64,000 nucleotides of DNA from Amaranthus tricolor (GCF_026212465.1 NC_080060.1:13008388-13072387); one strand, 5' to 3'; positions 22,170 to 36,332 are shown, counted from the stretch's first letter. The notes: generated from the letters alone by a model not told the origin. Translations and numbers: made by a program.

Positions 22170-24480
22170 TGTGTCTAACCCTGCTAATATTGCTTCCAAT
22201 ATCAATTCAAATCCTATGTTGAATGGGTCAAATTTTTAAGAATGGAAAGAAAATCTTCCCATTATTCTTGGAGTTATGGATGTCGACCTTGCGTTAAGGG
22301 TTCACTCTCCCGCCCAATTACTGAATTGAGTACCTCTGATCAAAAGAGGGATTTTGAAACATAAGAGAGGTTAAATTGCATGAATGTGATGATTATCAAA
22401 AGTGTCATTCCTGAAGTATTTAGGAGTACAATGTCTGATGACATAACTACAACTAAATCTTTCCTTGCAGATATTAAAAAAAGGGGTTTGTAAAAAATGA
22501 ACAGGATGAAAATTGTACAATTTTGACAACCTTAATTTCATTAAGATACAAAGGCAATGGTAATATAAGCGAGTACATGATCAAAATGTCTCATCTAGCT
22601 TCAAAACTCAAAACACTAAAACTTGAAATCTCTAAGGATTCAGTAAGGCATTACATTTTGATGTCTCTTCTTGCAAATTTTAACCAGTTTAAGGTGAGCT
22701 ATAACTATCAGAAAGAGACTTAGTCTCTGAATGAACTCATCTCACGCATTATACAGAAAGAGCTAAAAAAAGACTAAAAGTGTTCATCTTGCCTTTACTT
22801 CAAAATCTAAAAGAAGAAGGCCACAGAATTAGAAGCTACAGGTAAGGATCTTCAAAACCAAATGATGGTGAAAGATACATCTGTGTAGGAGATGATAATA
22901 CGGTTGAAGTCAAAGCAATTGGAAAGCTTAGATTATTGTGAAAGACTAGATTTTGTTTGAATCTTAATGAAACATTTATTGCACCCTCTTTTCAACAGAA
23001 TTTGATTTTAGTTATGGGTTTAGACTAATTTGGTTTTTCTTGTTCCTTTGGAAATAGACTTTTGAGTTTGTTTCAAGATACAAAGTTGGTTGTTCTAGTT
23101 TATTTATTATTGAATGATAATCTATATACAATTGATTCTATTGCTTCATATAATGAATTGTTGCAATTATCTTTGCAAGAAATAAAAAGAAAGGCAACTA
23201 ATGAAAATTCAACATCATTATGGCACAAGAGATTACACCATATCTCCAAAAAGAGAATGGAAATGCTCATGCATAATGGAATTTTAAGACCTTTAACTTT
23301 CATATACATGGATGTGTGTGTTGAATGTATTAAAGGAAAACAAATCAATCAAAGGAGATATGATGCCAATAGCTCTTTGAATGTCTTAGAACTTATTCAC
23401 ACAAATACTTGTAGTCCATTTTCAAGTCCCTCATAGAATGGACAACTATATTTTATCACGTTAATAGACGATTATTCTAGATATGACTATAATTATAAGG
23501 TTGAAAAGGCTAAATCTCTAGACGTGTTAAATAATTATAAGGTTGAAGTTGAAAATCAACTTAACAAATGGATTAGAGCCATTAGATCTGATCGTGGGGG
23601 TGAACACTATGGTGGTTATGACATTTCAGATGAATAACGTCAAGTGCCTTTTGCTAAATTTCTGAAGCAATGTGGTATTGTTCCTCAGTACTCCATACTT
23701 GGTACTCAACTTATGAATGGTGTTACTGAGAGACAAAGTAGGACTCTTAAGAAAAAGGTAAGAAGTATGATTGGTCATTCTACCATACCAGAGTCACTCT
23801 GGGGAGAAGCGCAAAAGACTGCAGCTCATATTCTTAACAACATACCAACAAAAGCAAAATAATAAGACCCCATATGAACTGTGGACCGGCAAAAAAGCTA
23901 AGTCTAAATCATTTCATATTTGGAGATGTCCAACTGAGGCACGGCTTAATATGCCAAATGAAAAGAAACTGAATTCTAGAACAATTAGTTGTTATTATGT
24001 TGGATACTTTGAAAGGTCAAGGGGGAGATACATTTTTTAGGAACATTTTTTTCAAAGAAGAGAATATTATTATTCTTACATATGTCATTGGTATCAAATT
24101 GATTCACGCATCGAATATTACTTATGATGCAGTTCAAAACAACATTATTGGAAATTTTCCCAGTAAACAAACTCTCGCTCCTCCAAGAAGAAGTGTCATT
24201 AAGAAGAACTACTATAGAGAGAGAGAGAGAAAAAAAGTGCATTGCTAAATGATTACATTGTATATCTTCAAGAACATGAATGTTCTACCTTTCCATTGTG
24301 GATAAATGCCGAAAAAGATGAGTTTAAACACATGATAATGGAATAAGACCCAGTCGACTTTCATCAAGTTATGGAAAGTGCAAATCTCAACAATGGCATG
24401 ATTCTAAGAATGAGGAAATACAATCCATGAAGGACACTGGTGTTTGGGATCTTGTCCCATTGCCAAAAGGTATATGAAAA
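22170..24480 (+). pseudogene. Ty1/copia gag-protease-integrase remnant D
   Basis: Decayed polyprotein in shifting frames. Gag: MLNGSNF, IILGVMDVDLALR, then SLRYKGNGNISEYMIKMSHLASKL at 22523. Post-protease region: KPNDGERYICVGDD. GAG-preintegrase: SLWHKRLHHISKKRMEML with CVECIKGK. Integrase: IDDYSRYDYNY, IRSDRGGEHYGG, LMNGVTERQSRTLKKKVRSMI. The start of RT_2 (MKDTGVWDLVPLPKG) is at about 24427-24473, where the element breaks off. Stops lie between segments (for example TAG at 23434-23436 and TAA at 23636-23638). No LTR is identified. The gag type differs from remnant C. Confidence 0.85.
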
Positions 24481-25396
24481 CCAAAGATACAAATAATTCT
24501 CCATATACATCCACTAATATGTTGAACAAGTAGTGATAAACACGTCTGTAAATTTATTTTTCGTAAATAAAAGAATATATATACACACTTGAAAATTTGT
24601 TACTAACTTTTTATTGATGTGTAATATATTCGTTGTACATGAAAACAACGCAAAATCATTCTTGCAGTGAACATCAAACAAGGCAGTAAGGCCAGCAGCA
24701 AATATCGAACAGTAGCAAACATCGAAGAAACGAAGAGGCAGCACCAACAGGACAGAACAAGGCAGTAAGGCCAGCAGAGAACCAATAGACCAACATCAAA
24801 ACAGGTTGCGCCTTGAGATGCACCAACAGGACTGCTACTAGGATAGTCAGTGTCATTCTCCTATATTCACTTGTAGTGATCAGAATCCAAAAAAACATCA
24901 TCAAGAAACTAAAGCAATTACAGTTAAAGTAGGTTTTCTTTCCATAACCTAGTATTCCTCTATCACATGAGATTGCTACATGACGGATATCTATGTAAAA
25001 GATTTTGAGGTTAAATGTAGAAAATTCAATGGGCGGGTATAAGAACCTGATTACGACTAGATATGACAATCAACAAACCTTTTTACAAATGACTGCATGG
25101 AAATTAGATATGATGATCAAGTTAGCTCCCAACCAAATCCCAAACCAATTTAAACATTTAAGTATAAGAAGCAGAGTATGATTGTTGGGTTTTAATAATA
25201 TGGAGCTTTCCATGTGAAACAAGCTGATCCAATCCACCTATTTCAGTAGCTCAATACAGACGGGCAAAATTCATCATTCATAACCAATAATAACGATAAA
25301 AACAACATAATTTTCCTTTGGGAAATTTCTTCAAACACTTACTAAGAATTGTAGTTGAACATCAAAGAGCACACAAGAGACACCGTTATATATAGA
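24481..25396. other. Non-coding segment with a short direct repeat
   Basis: ACAAGGCAGTAAGGCCAGCAG occurs twice about 80 bp apart (near 24678 and 24757). Minus-strand open frames here are cysteine- and phenylalanine-rich and show no domain. Confidence 0.45.
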
Positions 25397-27324
<1,928 letters not shown>

Positions 27325-27326
27325 TA

Positions 27327-27559
27327 CTTTCTCTGTTACAAAATATGTGAAAATTAGTGAAAATAAAAATTAGGTTGAACAATAAGACAAAAACCAAGTG
27401 AATGATAAAAATGAATTGTTAAGATGGAGAGATTATAAGTTTGTGAATGAGATTAAAAGAAAGAGAGTGTTAATTGCCAAAAATAAAAAATAAAAGAGTG
27501 CAAAATTAATAGGACAAAATAAAATAAAATTTGGTGCAAAATGTGAGAGACAGAGGGAA
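27327..27559. mobile_element. Stowaway-like MITE (degenerate)
   Basis: Starts CTTTCTCTGTTACAAAAT and ends with ACAGAGGGAA, the inverse. It is flanked by TA at 27325-27326 and 27560-27561. Length 233 bp, AT-rich, non-coding. This fits Stowaway MITEs mobilised by mariner-like transposases. Confidence 0.7.
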
Positions 27560-27561
27560 TA

Positions 27562-28329
27562 TTAGCTTTGTGTCCAACCCAAAGAGAATAAAACCCTTAC
27601 ATCTTTTGGTGAACATTGAACAACAAACATAACTACTCATTCAATTAAGTTTAGGTTTAGTTTATTTAACTAGGTAATATCCGTGTGATGCACGTCTTTT
27701 TAATTAATTTTTTGCAAATATAATTTAATATACAGCTTAAGAAATATATTTGTAGATTATAATTATATTGTATATTACTTTTTCAATTAAAATGCATTGT
27801 AAAGTATTTTATTTATATTGCATAAAATATTTGAAATATACATCATTGGATATAATAACAAATTATTATAATTTTGATGTAATTTTAAATATAATTATAT
27901 TATTTTAAAAATATTTTTAAAATATAAGCAAATAGTTAATACCTTAATAGTACAATAATATTTTATTTTTGTAAAAATAAAAGAAAATAACATAGTTTTG
28001 TAATAGAATATAAATTTTAAGGTAGCTTTTAACAAATAGCTCAACTAATGCTAATATAAATGTTACAAACATATAATCAAACTACCATCCACATAACTAC
28101 TAAGAAGGATGTTCGACTTACATATTATCATAGTGGATTATCATCAGGTCTACCTATAAATATAAATAAGACTAAGGTTGATGAATAGTTGAATTTTTTT
28201 CAAACTAAACATTCTATATATAGAGACAACATAATACGGTAGATTATTGAAAGGCAATTAATAAAAAATAAAGTTCGAAAATAATTAAAGATAATAAACA
28301 TTTAAACATATCTTTCGATGATTCATTTA
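27562..28329. other. AT-rich spacer
   Basis: Very AT-rich, with no feature recognised. Confidence 0.5.
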
Positions 28330-28371
28330 ATAATAATAATAATTGTAGAGCATAATAATAATTGTACATCA

Positions 28372-28422
<51 letters not shown>
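28330..28422. repeat. (AAT)n microsatellite
   Basis: Interrupted AAT repeats, with an unbroken run at about 28372-28422. The poly-Tyr reading frame over it is not a gene. Confidence 0.95.
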
Positions 28423-28423
<1 letters not shown>

Positions 28424-28702
28424 GTAGAATAAATATTTCACAAGTATACATTAAAATTAACCAATTTCAATGAAATTTCCAGTAATTTTTATTTTTAGAT
28501 TTATAAGATGACATCATTATCCTATTTTGTAAGGAAAAGTTCATTCTACAAAGTGACACATTATCAATTTTGAGGTATGATGGTGTATCAACTTTTGTTT
28601 TACTAATAGGAATATAAATTTATTTTCAATTCAGTTTTCTTCAGCTTATGAATATTATAATTAAGTTTAGTTCAACTCAATATTTTAATTTTATTAAGGT
28701 TA

Positions 28703-28930
28703 TGTTTGGAAACAAGTAATTCATTTTAAATTGTATATTTTAGTTATGAAATAATAAAGAAGAATTTGAGAATGACAAAGTTTAAAAATATATTTTAAAT
28801 TCTCAACTTTACCTACTTTTAAAATAATGGTAGAATTGACTTGAAACCAAAATTGAATTTCATTAACTTGAACATTAAATTTAAGTCCATTTTGAATTTT
28901 CAAATAAAATCATTGTTACCAAACATAACA
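28703..28930. mobile_element. hAT-like MITE
   Basis: 228 bp starting TGTTTGGAAACAAGTAATTC and ending CCAAACATAACA (inverse TGTTATGTTTGG). It is flanked by a perfect 8-bp duplication TAAGGTTA (28695-28702 and 28931-28938). An 8-bp target site indicates hAT-type mobilisation. Related copies lie at about 35330-35535 and 36333-36500. Confidence 0.82.
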
Positions 28931-29002
28931 TAAGGTTATTTTAGTCTTGATCAATTATATACTTTTCGATTTAACTTAATTTCATTCAATTTCAGTTTAA
29001 TA

Positions 29003-29251
29003 CTCCTTCTGTTCTTTTTTGTTCTTCTCGTTTACTTTTTATTTAGTTTTCAGATAGACATATTCAATTTCAGTATATCTAAATATACATAATAAAAAAT
29101 AAATAATAAAAAAGTATATATTAAAACGAATCTAAACAGATCGCAGATGAATATTTTTTATCTTATAAATGTGTGTCAAAAGATTAATAATATTTCTCTA
29201 TCATTAAGATAGAATATTTTAAATAGAATAAACGTTATAAAATGGATGGAG
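29003..29251. mobile_element. Stowaway MITE
   Basis: 249 bp, beginning CTCCTTCTGTTCTTTTTTG and ending AATGGATGGAG, with TA on both sides. The CTCC(C/T)TC(C/T)GTTC terminus is the Stowaway signature. Confidence 0.85.
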
Positions 29252-29297
29252 TATATTTGGGAAAAATTATCAATGTTGCATCTTGAGTAGGGCTGTA

Positions 29298-29680
29298 AAT
29301 GTGGACAGAAACCTGTTTTACCGACTTGTTACCGACCGATACCGAACCCGTTTTTGACCGAATACAAGTGACCAGATACCGACCGCTACCGAACCCGAAT
29401 GGTGACCGAAACCGTTTCCGACCTGTTTTACACATACCGAAACCGACCGGTACCGAACCTGTTTTAAACCGAAAACCGTTTTCGACCTGTTTTTATCATA
29501 CCGTGACCGACCGATACCGAACCTGTTTTCAGACCGAAACCTGTTTTCGACCCGCTTAATACCCGTTTTTAACCGACCGTTTTTGACCGAATCTATATTG
29601 TACCGAACCTGTATTATACCGAACCTGGAACCTGTTTTGTACCGAACCTGTTTTGTACCGAACCTGTTTTGGACCGAACT
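29298..29680. repeat. Left subterminal ACCGA array of the hAT
   Basis: Dozens of near-copies of ACCGACCGATACCGAACC and ACCGAACCTGTTTT. Such arrays bind transposase in Ac-type elements. The + strand frame 29299-29559 across it is repeat-driven. Confidence 0.85.
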
Positions 29681-29689
29681 TATCTACAT

Positions 29690-30461
29690 AATTCTTCTAA
29701 GTTGTCAAAATATAATAAAATTTTATATAAAATAATTAAATTAAACTTAATTATATTATTTCTATATGATAAAAATTAAATTAAATATAAATTTTTATAA
29801 AATAAATATATAAATTATAAGTTAATATATATTAACTCAGTAATTTAGTAAAGCCTTTTTCTTTTCTAAAAAATTAAGTATAAATTTTACAAAACTCAGA
29901 AATTGCAAAATTGCATAAACATAGTTCATACTTTGCAACCAATATAATTACCAAGTTCAGGTTAATTTCCTGACTAATTAATACTGTATTAAAATCAACA
30001 TATAACAATATAAACCAATACAAAATATTAACCTATGAAATTGATAAACCACTTTCATTTCATTTAATAGTTTAGACGAAATTTAAAATAAATCCATTAC
30101 ATTTTTTTCAGATACTAAACATCAATCATCACTTAAACAAAATACAAAATAACTTTAGATCTCCTTCCTCCTCTTCTTCCTCCTCTTCCATCACCACCTT
30201 AGATCTCCTGCTCCTAGTCCTCAATACGACACCGCCTTTCAATAATCTGTAAGGAACTGCTCCACCAAACTTAGTGTACCTTAAGATCATATAAAAGTAA
30301 CAACTTTCAGATACTGAGTATTATGATTAAGAGCATGAGATGGAAAAACGACAGAAAGTTATAATAAATAAAATAAAAAAAATATAAATTAATTATAAAA
30401 TATAAATTGGGCGCTCAGATATGATAATTTGGTAAAAAACCCAATTACAAGAAAAAAATCT
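29690..30461. other. hAT 3' non-coding region
   Basis: AT-rich DNA between the subterminal array and the transposase stop. No coding potential is seen. Confidence 0.6.
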
Positions 30462-31547
30462 TCATAGAGCACTACACTTACCTGAAGCATTATCATCATG
30501 ATCAGTGTTATTTTCCTCAATAACACTTAATATCTCCTTCGCATTTTCCTCGGGTTCAAACCCAAATAGCCAATTTCGCGTTGTCACCAAAATTTCAACA
30601 TTTTTTGGTAACAAAGAAGATCTCAATTTGTTAAGGATCCGACCACCAACACTAAAAGCAGATTCAGATGCAACAGAAGTAATTGGAATGGCTAGAATAT
30701 CTCTAGCCATTAGTGCGAGTGTTGGATAAGAGGTAGACTGTCCCTTCCAATATTCAAGAACATCAAAACCATCATAATCAACAACAAGAGACATGGCCAA
30801 ATAAGAGTCCACATCACCTCTCGCCGTCCTAGATGCAGAAATACGAGGAAAATCATGACGTAACTTGCGCATTTGGAACGGACGAGGAGGACCAAGGTTT
30901 GACGGAGAGGGTGCAACAGGAGCAGATTGAGTGGTATTCATATAACATTCATATAAAGCAACAAACGCAGCAAGCACATCATTTACCTTTTGTTCAACCG
31001 CAGTAGGTACATACAGCATAGAATAATAATCACTAAGGAAAGTCATCTTAAAACGTGGATCAAGTAAAAAGGCAAAAGACAGAACCATAGAATGATCGGA
31101 CCAATATTTATCAAACATTTCCCACATAGGAGCAGCCATCTTTCTCACAGCATCACTAGGATCTTGGTGGGAATCAGTCAAAATCTTTTCAATACATATT
31201 ATGCAAGAAAGGTACAAATTTGCAGTGGGATATTTTGAACCAGAAAAAAGCTTGGTAATCTCATAGAATGGCTCAAGAAAATCACAAATATCTTGAAGTG
31301 TATCCCACTCATTCTCAGAAATAATATCAACATCAATATCCCTTTCACGAACAAGATATAAATCAATAGCATCCTTTACCTCAAGAGCCCTATGAATCAT
31401 GTCATAAGTAGAGTTCCATCTAGTGGAAACATCCAAAACTAATTTACCCTTTGATTGCAAACCTTTATCAATTTTAGCTTTCTCAAAATTTGTAAGTCGA
31501 AAATCAGAAGAATCAACATATATAACAACCGCACGTAACTTAGTCAC
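30462..31547 (-). pseudogene. hAT transposase, C-terminal half
   Basis: A 361-residue open frame. It begins mid-domain (VIYVDSSDFRLTNFEKAK, LVLDVSTRWNSTYDMI), continues through the insertion domain (DICDFLEPFYEITKLFSGSKYPTANLY, FAFLLDPRFKM) and ends with the hATC dimerisation motif (DVLEYWKGQSTSYP, RDILAIPITSVASESAFS, LLPKNVEILVTTRNWL). A TAG lies in frame at 31563-31565, and the first codon would be GTG, so this is not a natural start. The BED zinc finger and first catalytic Asp residues are absent. The frame is otherwise intact, so the loss could be by deletion or by an unrecognised upstream exon. DNA-binding competition through dimerisation is possible but speculative. Confidence 0.9.
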
Positions 31548-31565
31548 GGAATTATCAACAAGTTT

Positions 31566-32670
31566 CTAGGGAGAGAATCAGAGAAGGCGCAGTTAAGGAG
31601 GAAGAAGAGGAATTACCGAATTAGGTTTTTAGGGTTTTTACTTTTTAGGGAGAGAAGGCGCGGAGCAATTAGCGAAATACACTTGGGCTTATCAACGGTT
31701 TAGATTAGATCCCTTGATCTAACGGTTCATATTAGTTTTTTTTTTTTTTTTTTTTTTAAATATATTAGAGTATGTTTAATCAATGGTTTAGATTAATTGA
31801 TTTCAAAATGAAGGGTTATGATTTATCATGCCTTTTGCCAAGTTGACAATCCATGTATTGAGGTTGTGCACCAATGGGATAATCTTATGTGTTTTTTTTT
31901 TTTTACAACTAAATTTTTTTTTAAAATATGAGTAATTCATTGATTTAATGGTTTCTAAATAAACTTCTTAATTTTAATAAATAAACCTCTTTCTTTCTTA
32001 TTTCTAAAATATATATATATATATATATACTTCTAATTATGCAACTATTATTTTATTTGCCAAAAAAAAACAATGTTATAATGTTATTGGTATTTATATA
32101 ATTCTATATTGAAATTGAAAAGTCTATAAATTACACCCAAAAAGATACTCGTTAGAATAATTCACGAGTTGATTTATCAAATAGAAATAATTAACATGAT
32201 ATGATCAAATATATTAATTAATTATAATCGATTTATCAAGTTGAAAAATTAGACTTATGATCAAATAAATTAATTAACTTAAATCGAGTTGATTAGTTTT
32301 CGAAAACCTCATTTAAAATCAAACATATCAACGTAGATGGATTTACATGTTAACTTGTCATGATTGACTTAGATAGGACGAAATAGAATGAAAAACCAAT
32401 CAATTAACTTAGATCGCTGGCAGCTAGATTGATTAGATAGATTGATCACATTAGCTTAAAATAACACACCCATGGGCTAACAAGGGTCAAGTCGATCAAT
32501 TAACATGTTATGATCTATTAATTAACTTAGACGGAGTTGATTAGTTGAATTTGATGTCATAAAACTCATAACCTAACGACATCTATAAAACTTGATGTGA
32601 GGTTCCACCTTCTATATATCATTCCCATCATGGATAAACGCATGATCAATGACATTATGAGGCAACACGA
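31566..32670. other. hAT 5' non-coding region
   Basis: Next to the transposase half lies a leader-like stretch, then poly-T at 31739-31757. 32150-32560 is an AT-rich stretch with repeated TTAACTTAGATCG/GAGTTGATTAG phrases. The missing transposase N terminus would belong here but is not recognisable. Confidence 0.5.
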
Positions 32671-32679
32671 TGCGATTTT

Positions 32680-33229
32680 TTACCAAATTGGAACAGAATA
32701 ATTGGAACATAATTGAACTGAATTAAATCATGGTTTAAATGAATTGAACTGAACCGATATCAACCAAATTAACCGGAATATCGGTTTAACTGAATTGAAC
32801 CGAACCGATACCAACCAAAACTGAACTGAACAGAACTGAATCCCGGTTCAACTAAATTGAACTGAACCGATACCGACCAAAACCGACCGATTGTGACCGA
32901 CCTATTCTGACCCGCATATCGATTGTGACCGACCGATTACCGATTTTGACCGCCCGGTTATGATCTGTATACCGATTACGACCTGCAAAAAACCGTTTTT
33001 GACCGACCGAATGTGACCTGTTTCCGGTAATGACCGGACCGATAAATACCGGACCCATACCGACCGACACCCGCCAAGGAAAAAAACCGGATTCGACCGG
33101 ATACCGAATAAACCGACCGATACCGACCGGTACCGAAAGACTTATACGACCTGCTTTTGACCGACCGTTTTTTACCGAACCTGTTTTTGACCGACCTATT
33201 TCCGACCTTTTAACCCGTTTTTACAGCCC
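32680..33229. repeat. Right subterminal ACCGA array of the hAT
   Basis: About 550 bp of GAACCGATACCGACCAAAACC-like units grading into GACCGACCGAT..., in mirrored orientation to the left array. It ends at the terminal repeat TTTACAGCCCTA. Confidence 0.85.
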
Positions 33230-33239
33230 TAATCTTGAG

Positions 33240-34051
33240 TAAATAAAATGAATGCACGTCTATTAACACATACTACAAAATCAATTTACATGACATAATC
33301 ACATATTAGCTGCTATCTTATGCGTATTTTGATGATTAAATAACTTTATAAAAATGAGTTAGTGGCTCTACTTAGCGTAGAAAATGCTAGCCATTATTAT
33401 TTTTTTAGCCGACAGATTCTGACAGATTGTAGTTCAAAGAAAAATGATTGGATAAAACAACTACCACATTAGTCACTAACTGGGTCCCCCACCTACATAA
33501 CATTACGCTCAGAAAAGTATGTCCATTCTCTATCTACTCCCTCTCTCCAATCAAAATTCAATTTGCAAAATAAAGAAAATAAAAAAAAAATTTAATGGGA
33601 AGTATTGTATAGAAACGTACAAGATATATTTAAATCAAATAAAAAAGTAAGTTAAAAATACGTAAATGAAAATTTAAAAGAATTATGTTTTAGATAATAA
33701 TTAAAAATAAAAATAAGACAAATTTGATTGAGAGTATGAAAAATACTCTCTTTTATTTAGTTTTATGCCCTATTCTTTTATGTTCTAAGATTTTTGCTAA
33801 TGTATTATTTTAATTTTAAATATCTCTGATTTTACTTGAATAAAATTTATAATAAATTGATATTAATAAAATTTATATTAAGATAAATTAATTAATATTT
33901 ATTTAACTATATTTTATAGATTGAAAATAAAACTAAGATGATCAATATTCAAAACCAAATAAGACAAATTCAATAATAAAAGAAACATAAATTTCATTGA
34001 TGAGGCAAATTTCATTGGTCAGACATAAAGATTGAAGAGGTGAAGCCTTCA
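33240..34051. other. AT-rich spacer
   Basis: No domain or terminal repeats identified. Confidence 0.5.
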
Positions 34052-34061
34052 TTAATAAAAA

Positions 34062-34275
34062 GGAATTACTTAATTTTGCCACCCTTTTTATTTTATGGTC
34101 ACCCCTTTTCCAAATGAAATTACGAATTTGCCCCTGAATTTTAAAAAATTACAATTTTGCTACTCCCTATAAATTTCTTATTTATAATAATAATAATAAT
34201 AATAATAATATTAATAACAACAATAATAATATAATAATAATATTAATAACAACAACAATAATTCATTTATTTTTA

Positions 34276-34333
<58 letters not shown>

Positions 34334-34348
34334 TCATTTATATTTTTA

Positions 34349-34404
<56 letters not shown>

Positions 34405-34413
34405 TCATTTATA

Positions 34414-34468
<55 letters not shown>

Positions 34469-34514
34469 TATTTAAAAGAATATAAAAAAGTTAATAATAT
34501 TATTATTGTTGTTG

Positions 34515-34561
<47 letters not shown>

Positions 34562-34682
34562 AATAAGAAATTTGTAGGGAGTGGCAAAATTATAATTTTT
34601 TAAATATCAGGGGCAAATTTGTTATTTCATTTGGAGAGGGGTGTCGATAAAATGAAAAGAAAGGCGAAATTTAAGGATTGGG
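34062..34682. mobile_element. Mutator-like MITE expanded by ATT repeats
   Basis: Imperfect inverted arms of about 125 bp (34062-34190 and 34558-34682) share TTTTGCCAC, CCAAATGAAAT and ATTTGCCCCTGA. They are flanked by the duplication TTAATAAAA(A) (34052-34061 and 34683-34692). A 9-10-bp duplication suggests Mutator-type insertion. The core is AAT then ATT microsatellite. Confidence 0.8.
34187..34562. repeat. (AAT)n/(ATT)n compound microsatellite
   Basis: About 375 bp: AAT-type repeats on the left, then several long ATT blocks separated by a recurring TTAATTCATTTATATTTTT phrase. The orientation switch makes the tract itself palindromic. The Leu/Tyr-rich frames across it are artefacts. Confidence 0.95.
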
Positions 34683-34799
34683 TTAATAAAAAACCAAAAC
34701 ATGGAGTGATATAAAAACATGTTTTTTACGACATCGACCGGCCCTACAATGTGCTTATACACTGCACACTGTTGTCTATCACGTAAATCATACACAATA

Positions 34800-35027
34800 C
34801 TCCATCAGTCGTCTTTGATTTGCTTCAAAGAAAAGATGGTATTTTAAAAAAAGTAATAGTAAATAAACAGAAAAATATGAATTGTATAGATGAAATTAAA
34901 AGAGTGTTAAAATATATAGATGAGATTAAAAAAAAGTGGTGGACCATTATCCAATAATAAAAATGATGCAAATTAAGTAGGCGGACCAAAATAGAAAATG
35001 ATGCAAATTTAATTTCTCTACAGGGAG
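34800..35027. mobile_element. Stowaway-like MITE
   Basis: Starts CTCCATCAGTCGTCTTTGA, ends CTCTACAGGGAG, with TA on both sides. 228 bp, AT-rich. Confidence 0.78.
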
Positions 35028-35049
35028 TATTCACTATCTATTAATAATA

Positions 35050-35307
35050 CTCCCTCCTAATCATCTTAGGTGTTCCATGTACTTTTAGGATACTATTTAT
35101 CTATCACTTTTAAATTGTATTTTATTATTAATCTATAAGTTAAAACATAGTCATGTGGGATCTTATTTAATTCATTTTAATGTAAAGTTTATTAATATCA
35201 AATTCTTATAATTTTTATTTATACATAATTATATATATTTAAAATTAATAAGTGTATTGGATAGAGTAGATAAAGTAAATAGGGCACTTAAGACGAATAG
35301 GTGGGTG
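35050..35307. mobile_element. Stowaway-like MITE
   Basis: Starts CTCCCTCCTAATCATCTTAG, ends GACGAATAGGTGGGTG, with TA on both sides. 258 bp, only 22 bp from the preceding MITE. Its CATCTTAGGTGTTCC subterminus resembles the ends of the mariner-like element at 38959. Confidence 0.82.
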
Positions 35308-35329
35308 TATTATTCTAAACATATGATTA

Positions 35330-35535
35330 ATTTGTTATGCTATGTTTATAAATGATAATTTTATTGGAAAATTTAAAATTGACTTAAATTTAGTATTGGT
35401 TAAATAAATAAAAATTAAATTTTAATTTGAGTCAAATACACCATTGAATTAAATTTAATTAAAATTAAGAATTTGAGAATGACTTTTCAAACTTAGTTAC
35501 ATAACATGAATTGTTTATTCCCAAACACATCTTTA
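35330..35535. mobile_element. Degenerate copy of the TGTTTGG MITE family
   Basis: Inverted ends are recognisable (GTTTATAAATGATAATTTTA on the left, AACAATTCATG/GTTTGGG inverse on the right), with the same interior wording (AAGAATTTGAGAATGAC) as 28703-28930. The target duplication is no longer clear. Confidence 0.55.
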
Positions 35536-35539
35536 CTTA

Positions 35540-36330
35540 TTTAAATTTCAAATCGATTTTAAAATTAATTTCAAATTATATAATGACTCAATAACCTGAA
35601 TGGACATCCTTACTCATGCCTCTATAGGTGATTCAAACCACTTTTAGAACGTTTGTTTGTAGACCTGGTCGGTTATGGTTGGTAGCTTGCTTTAGAACTT
35701 TTCATGGGTGGGCTACCCGAAATATGCGGGTTTGGACAATAATTTCGAAATTTTTAAAATTTTTTGACGGGTAATACCCACCAGCTAAGTCTAACGAGCG
35801 ACTACCGACACAAAAATAATGCCCGCGAGTAAACACCCACTAATTTTTATAAATATATAATTTTTCCTATTTTTCATTTTAAAATTATTTGAGAGTATAT
35901 ACAATCTCAAGTGCCCAAATTCTAAGTCTATAGTCTTTTTTTTCTCTTAAAAAAAGTCTATAGTCTATTTACTTTGATAGTCCAACAACGGGGACATTTA
36001 GAGTTTTAAATTCATTGTCTTATGTATTCCTCTTGTAACATCAAATCCTCGTTTGATGAGAATATCTCTGTATATGGAGCATTTTAGAGTGTAAGTTGTA
36101 TTATTTTTAAGATTGTATTTTAAAATATAAGTCGTATCCATTTGTCCACGAGCCTCACCCACTATGAAAGAAGGCTAGTAGCGACAAAAAATTGAGCCTG
36201 TGGACAAACTTTTATAAGTACGCCTGATCCACACAAACCCGCCCAATAACACCTCTACATTGCATTACCTACTGCCTTATATAATTACGTTGCAATGTAT
36301 CAAACTATCTTTGATTTGTATAATTGCCTT
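35540..36330. other. Unassigned spacer
   Basis: AT-rich DNA. 35650-35830 and 36120-36250 have GGGTGGG/CCACCC-type phrases such as GGGTAATACCCACCAGC and CCTCACCCACTATG, resembling hAT subterminal DNA, but no ends can be set. Confidence 0.4.
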
Positions 36331-36332
36331 TA

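Larger units (their letters stand above)
29288..33231 (-). mobile_element. hAT transposon with complete ends (first copy)
   Basis: Terminal inverted repeat TAGGGCTGTAAA occurs at both ends. The perfect 8-bp duplication ATCTTGAG flanks it (29280-29287 and 33232-33239). Subterminal regions of roughly 400 and 550 bp are packed with ACCGA/CCGAT/CCTGTTTT motifs. A minus-strand transposase C-terminal half lies inside. Length 3944 bp. The N-terminal transposase half is missing, so it could only move with help in trans. Confidence 0.95.

Noticed and set aside
24674..25069. 131-codon minus-strand open frame
   Set aside because: Cys/Leu-rich, built partly from a short direct repeat, and no domain.
28244..28441. 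Poly-Tyr open frame on the minus strand
   Set aside because: It is a translation of AAT repeats.
29299..29559. Thr/Pro-rich open frame
   Set aside because: Reads through the hAT subterminal ACCGA array.
34349..34603. Leu- and Tyr-rich open frame
   Set aside because: It is a translation of ATT repeats in the MITE core.
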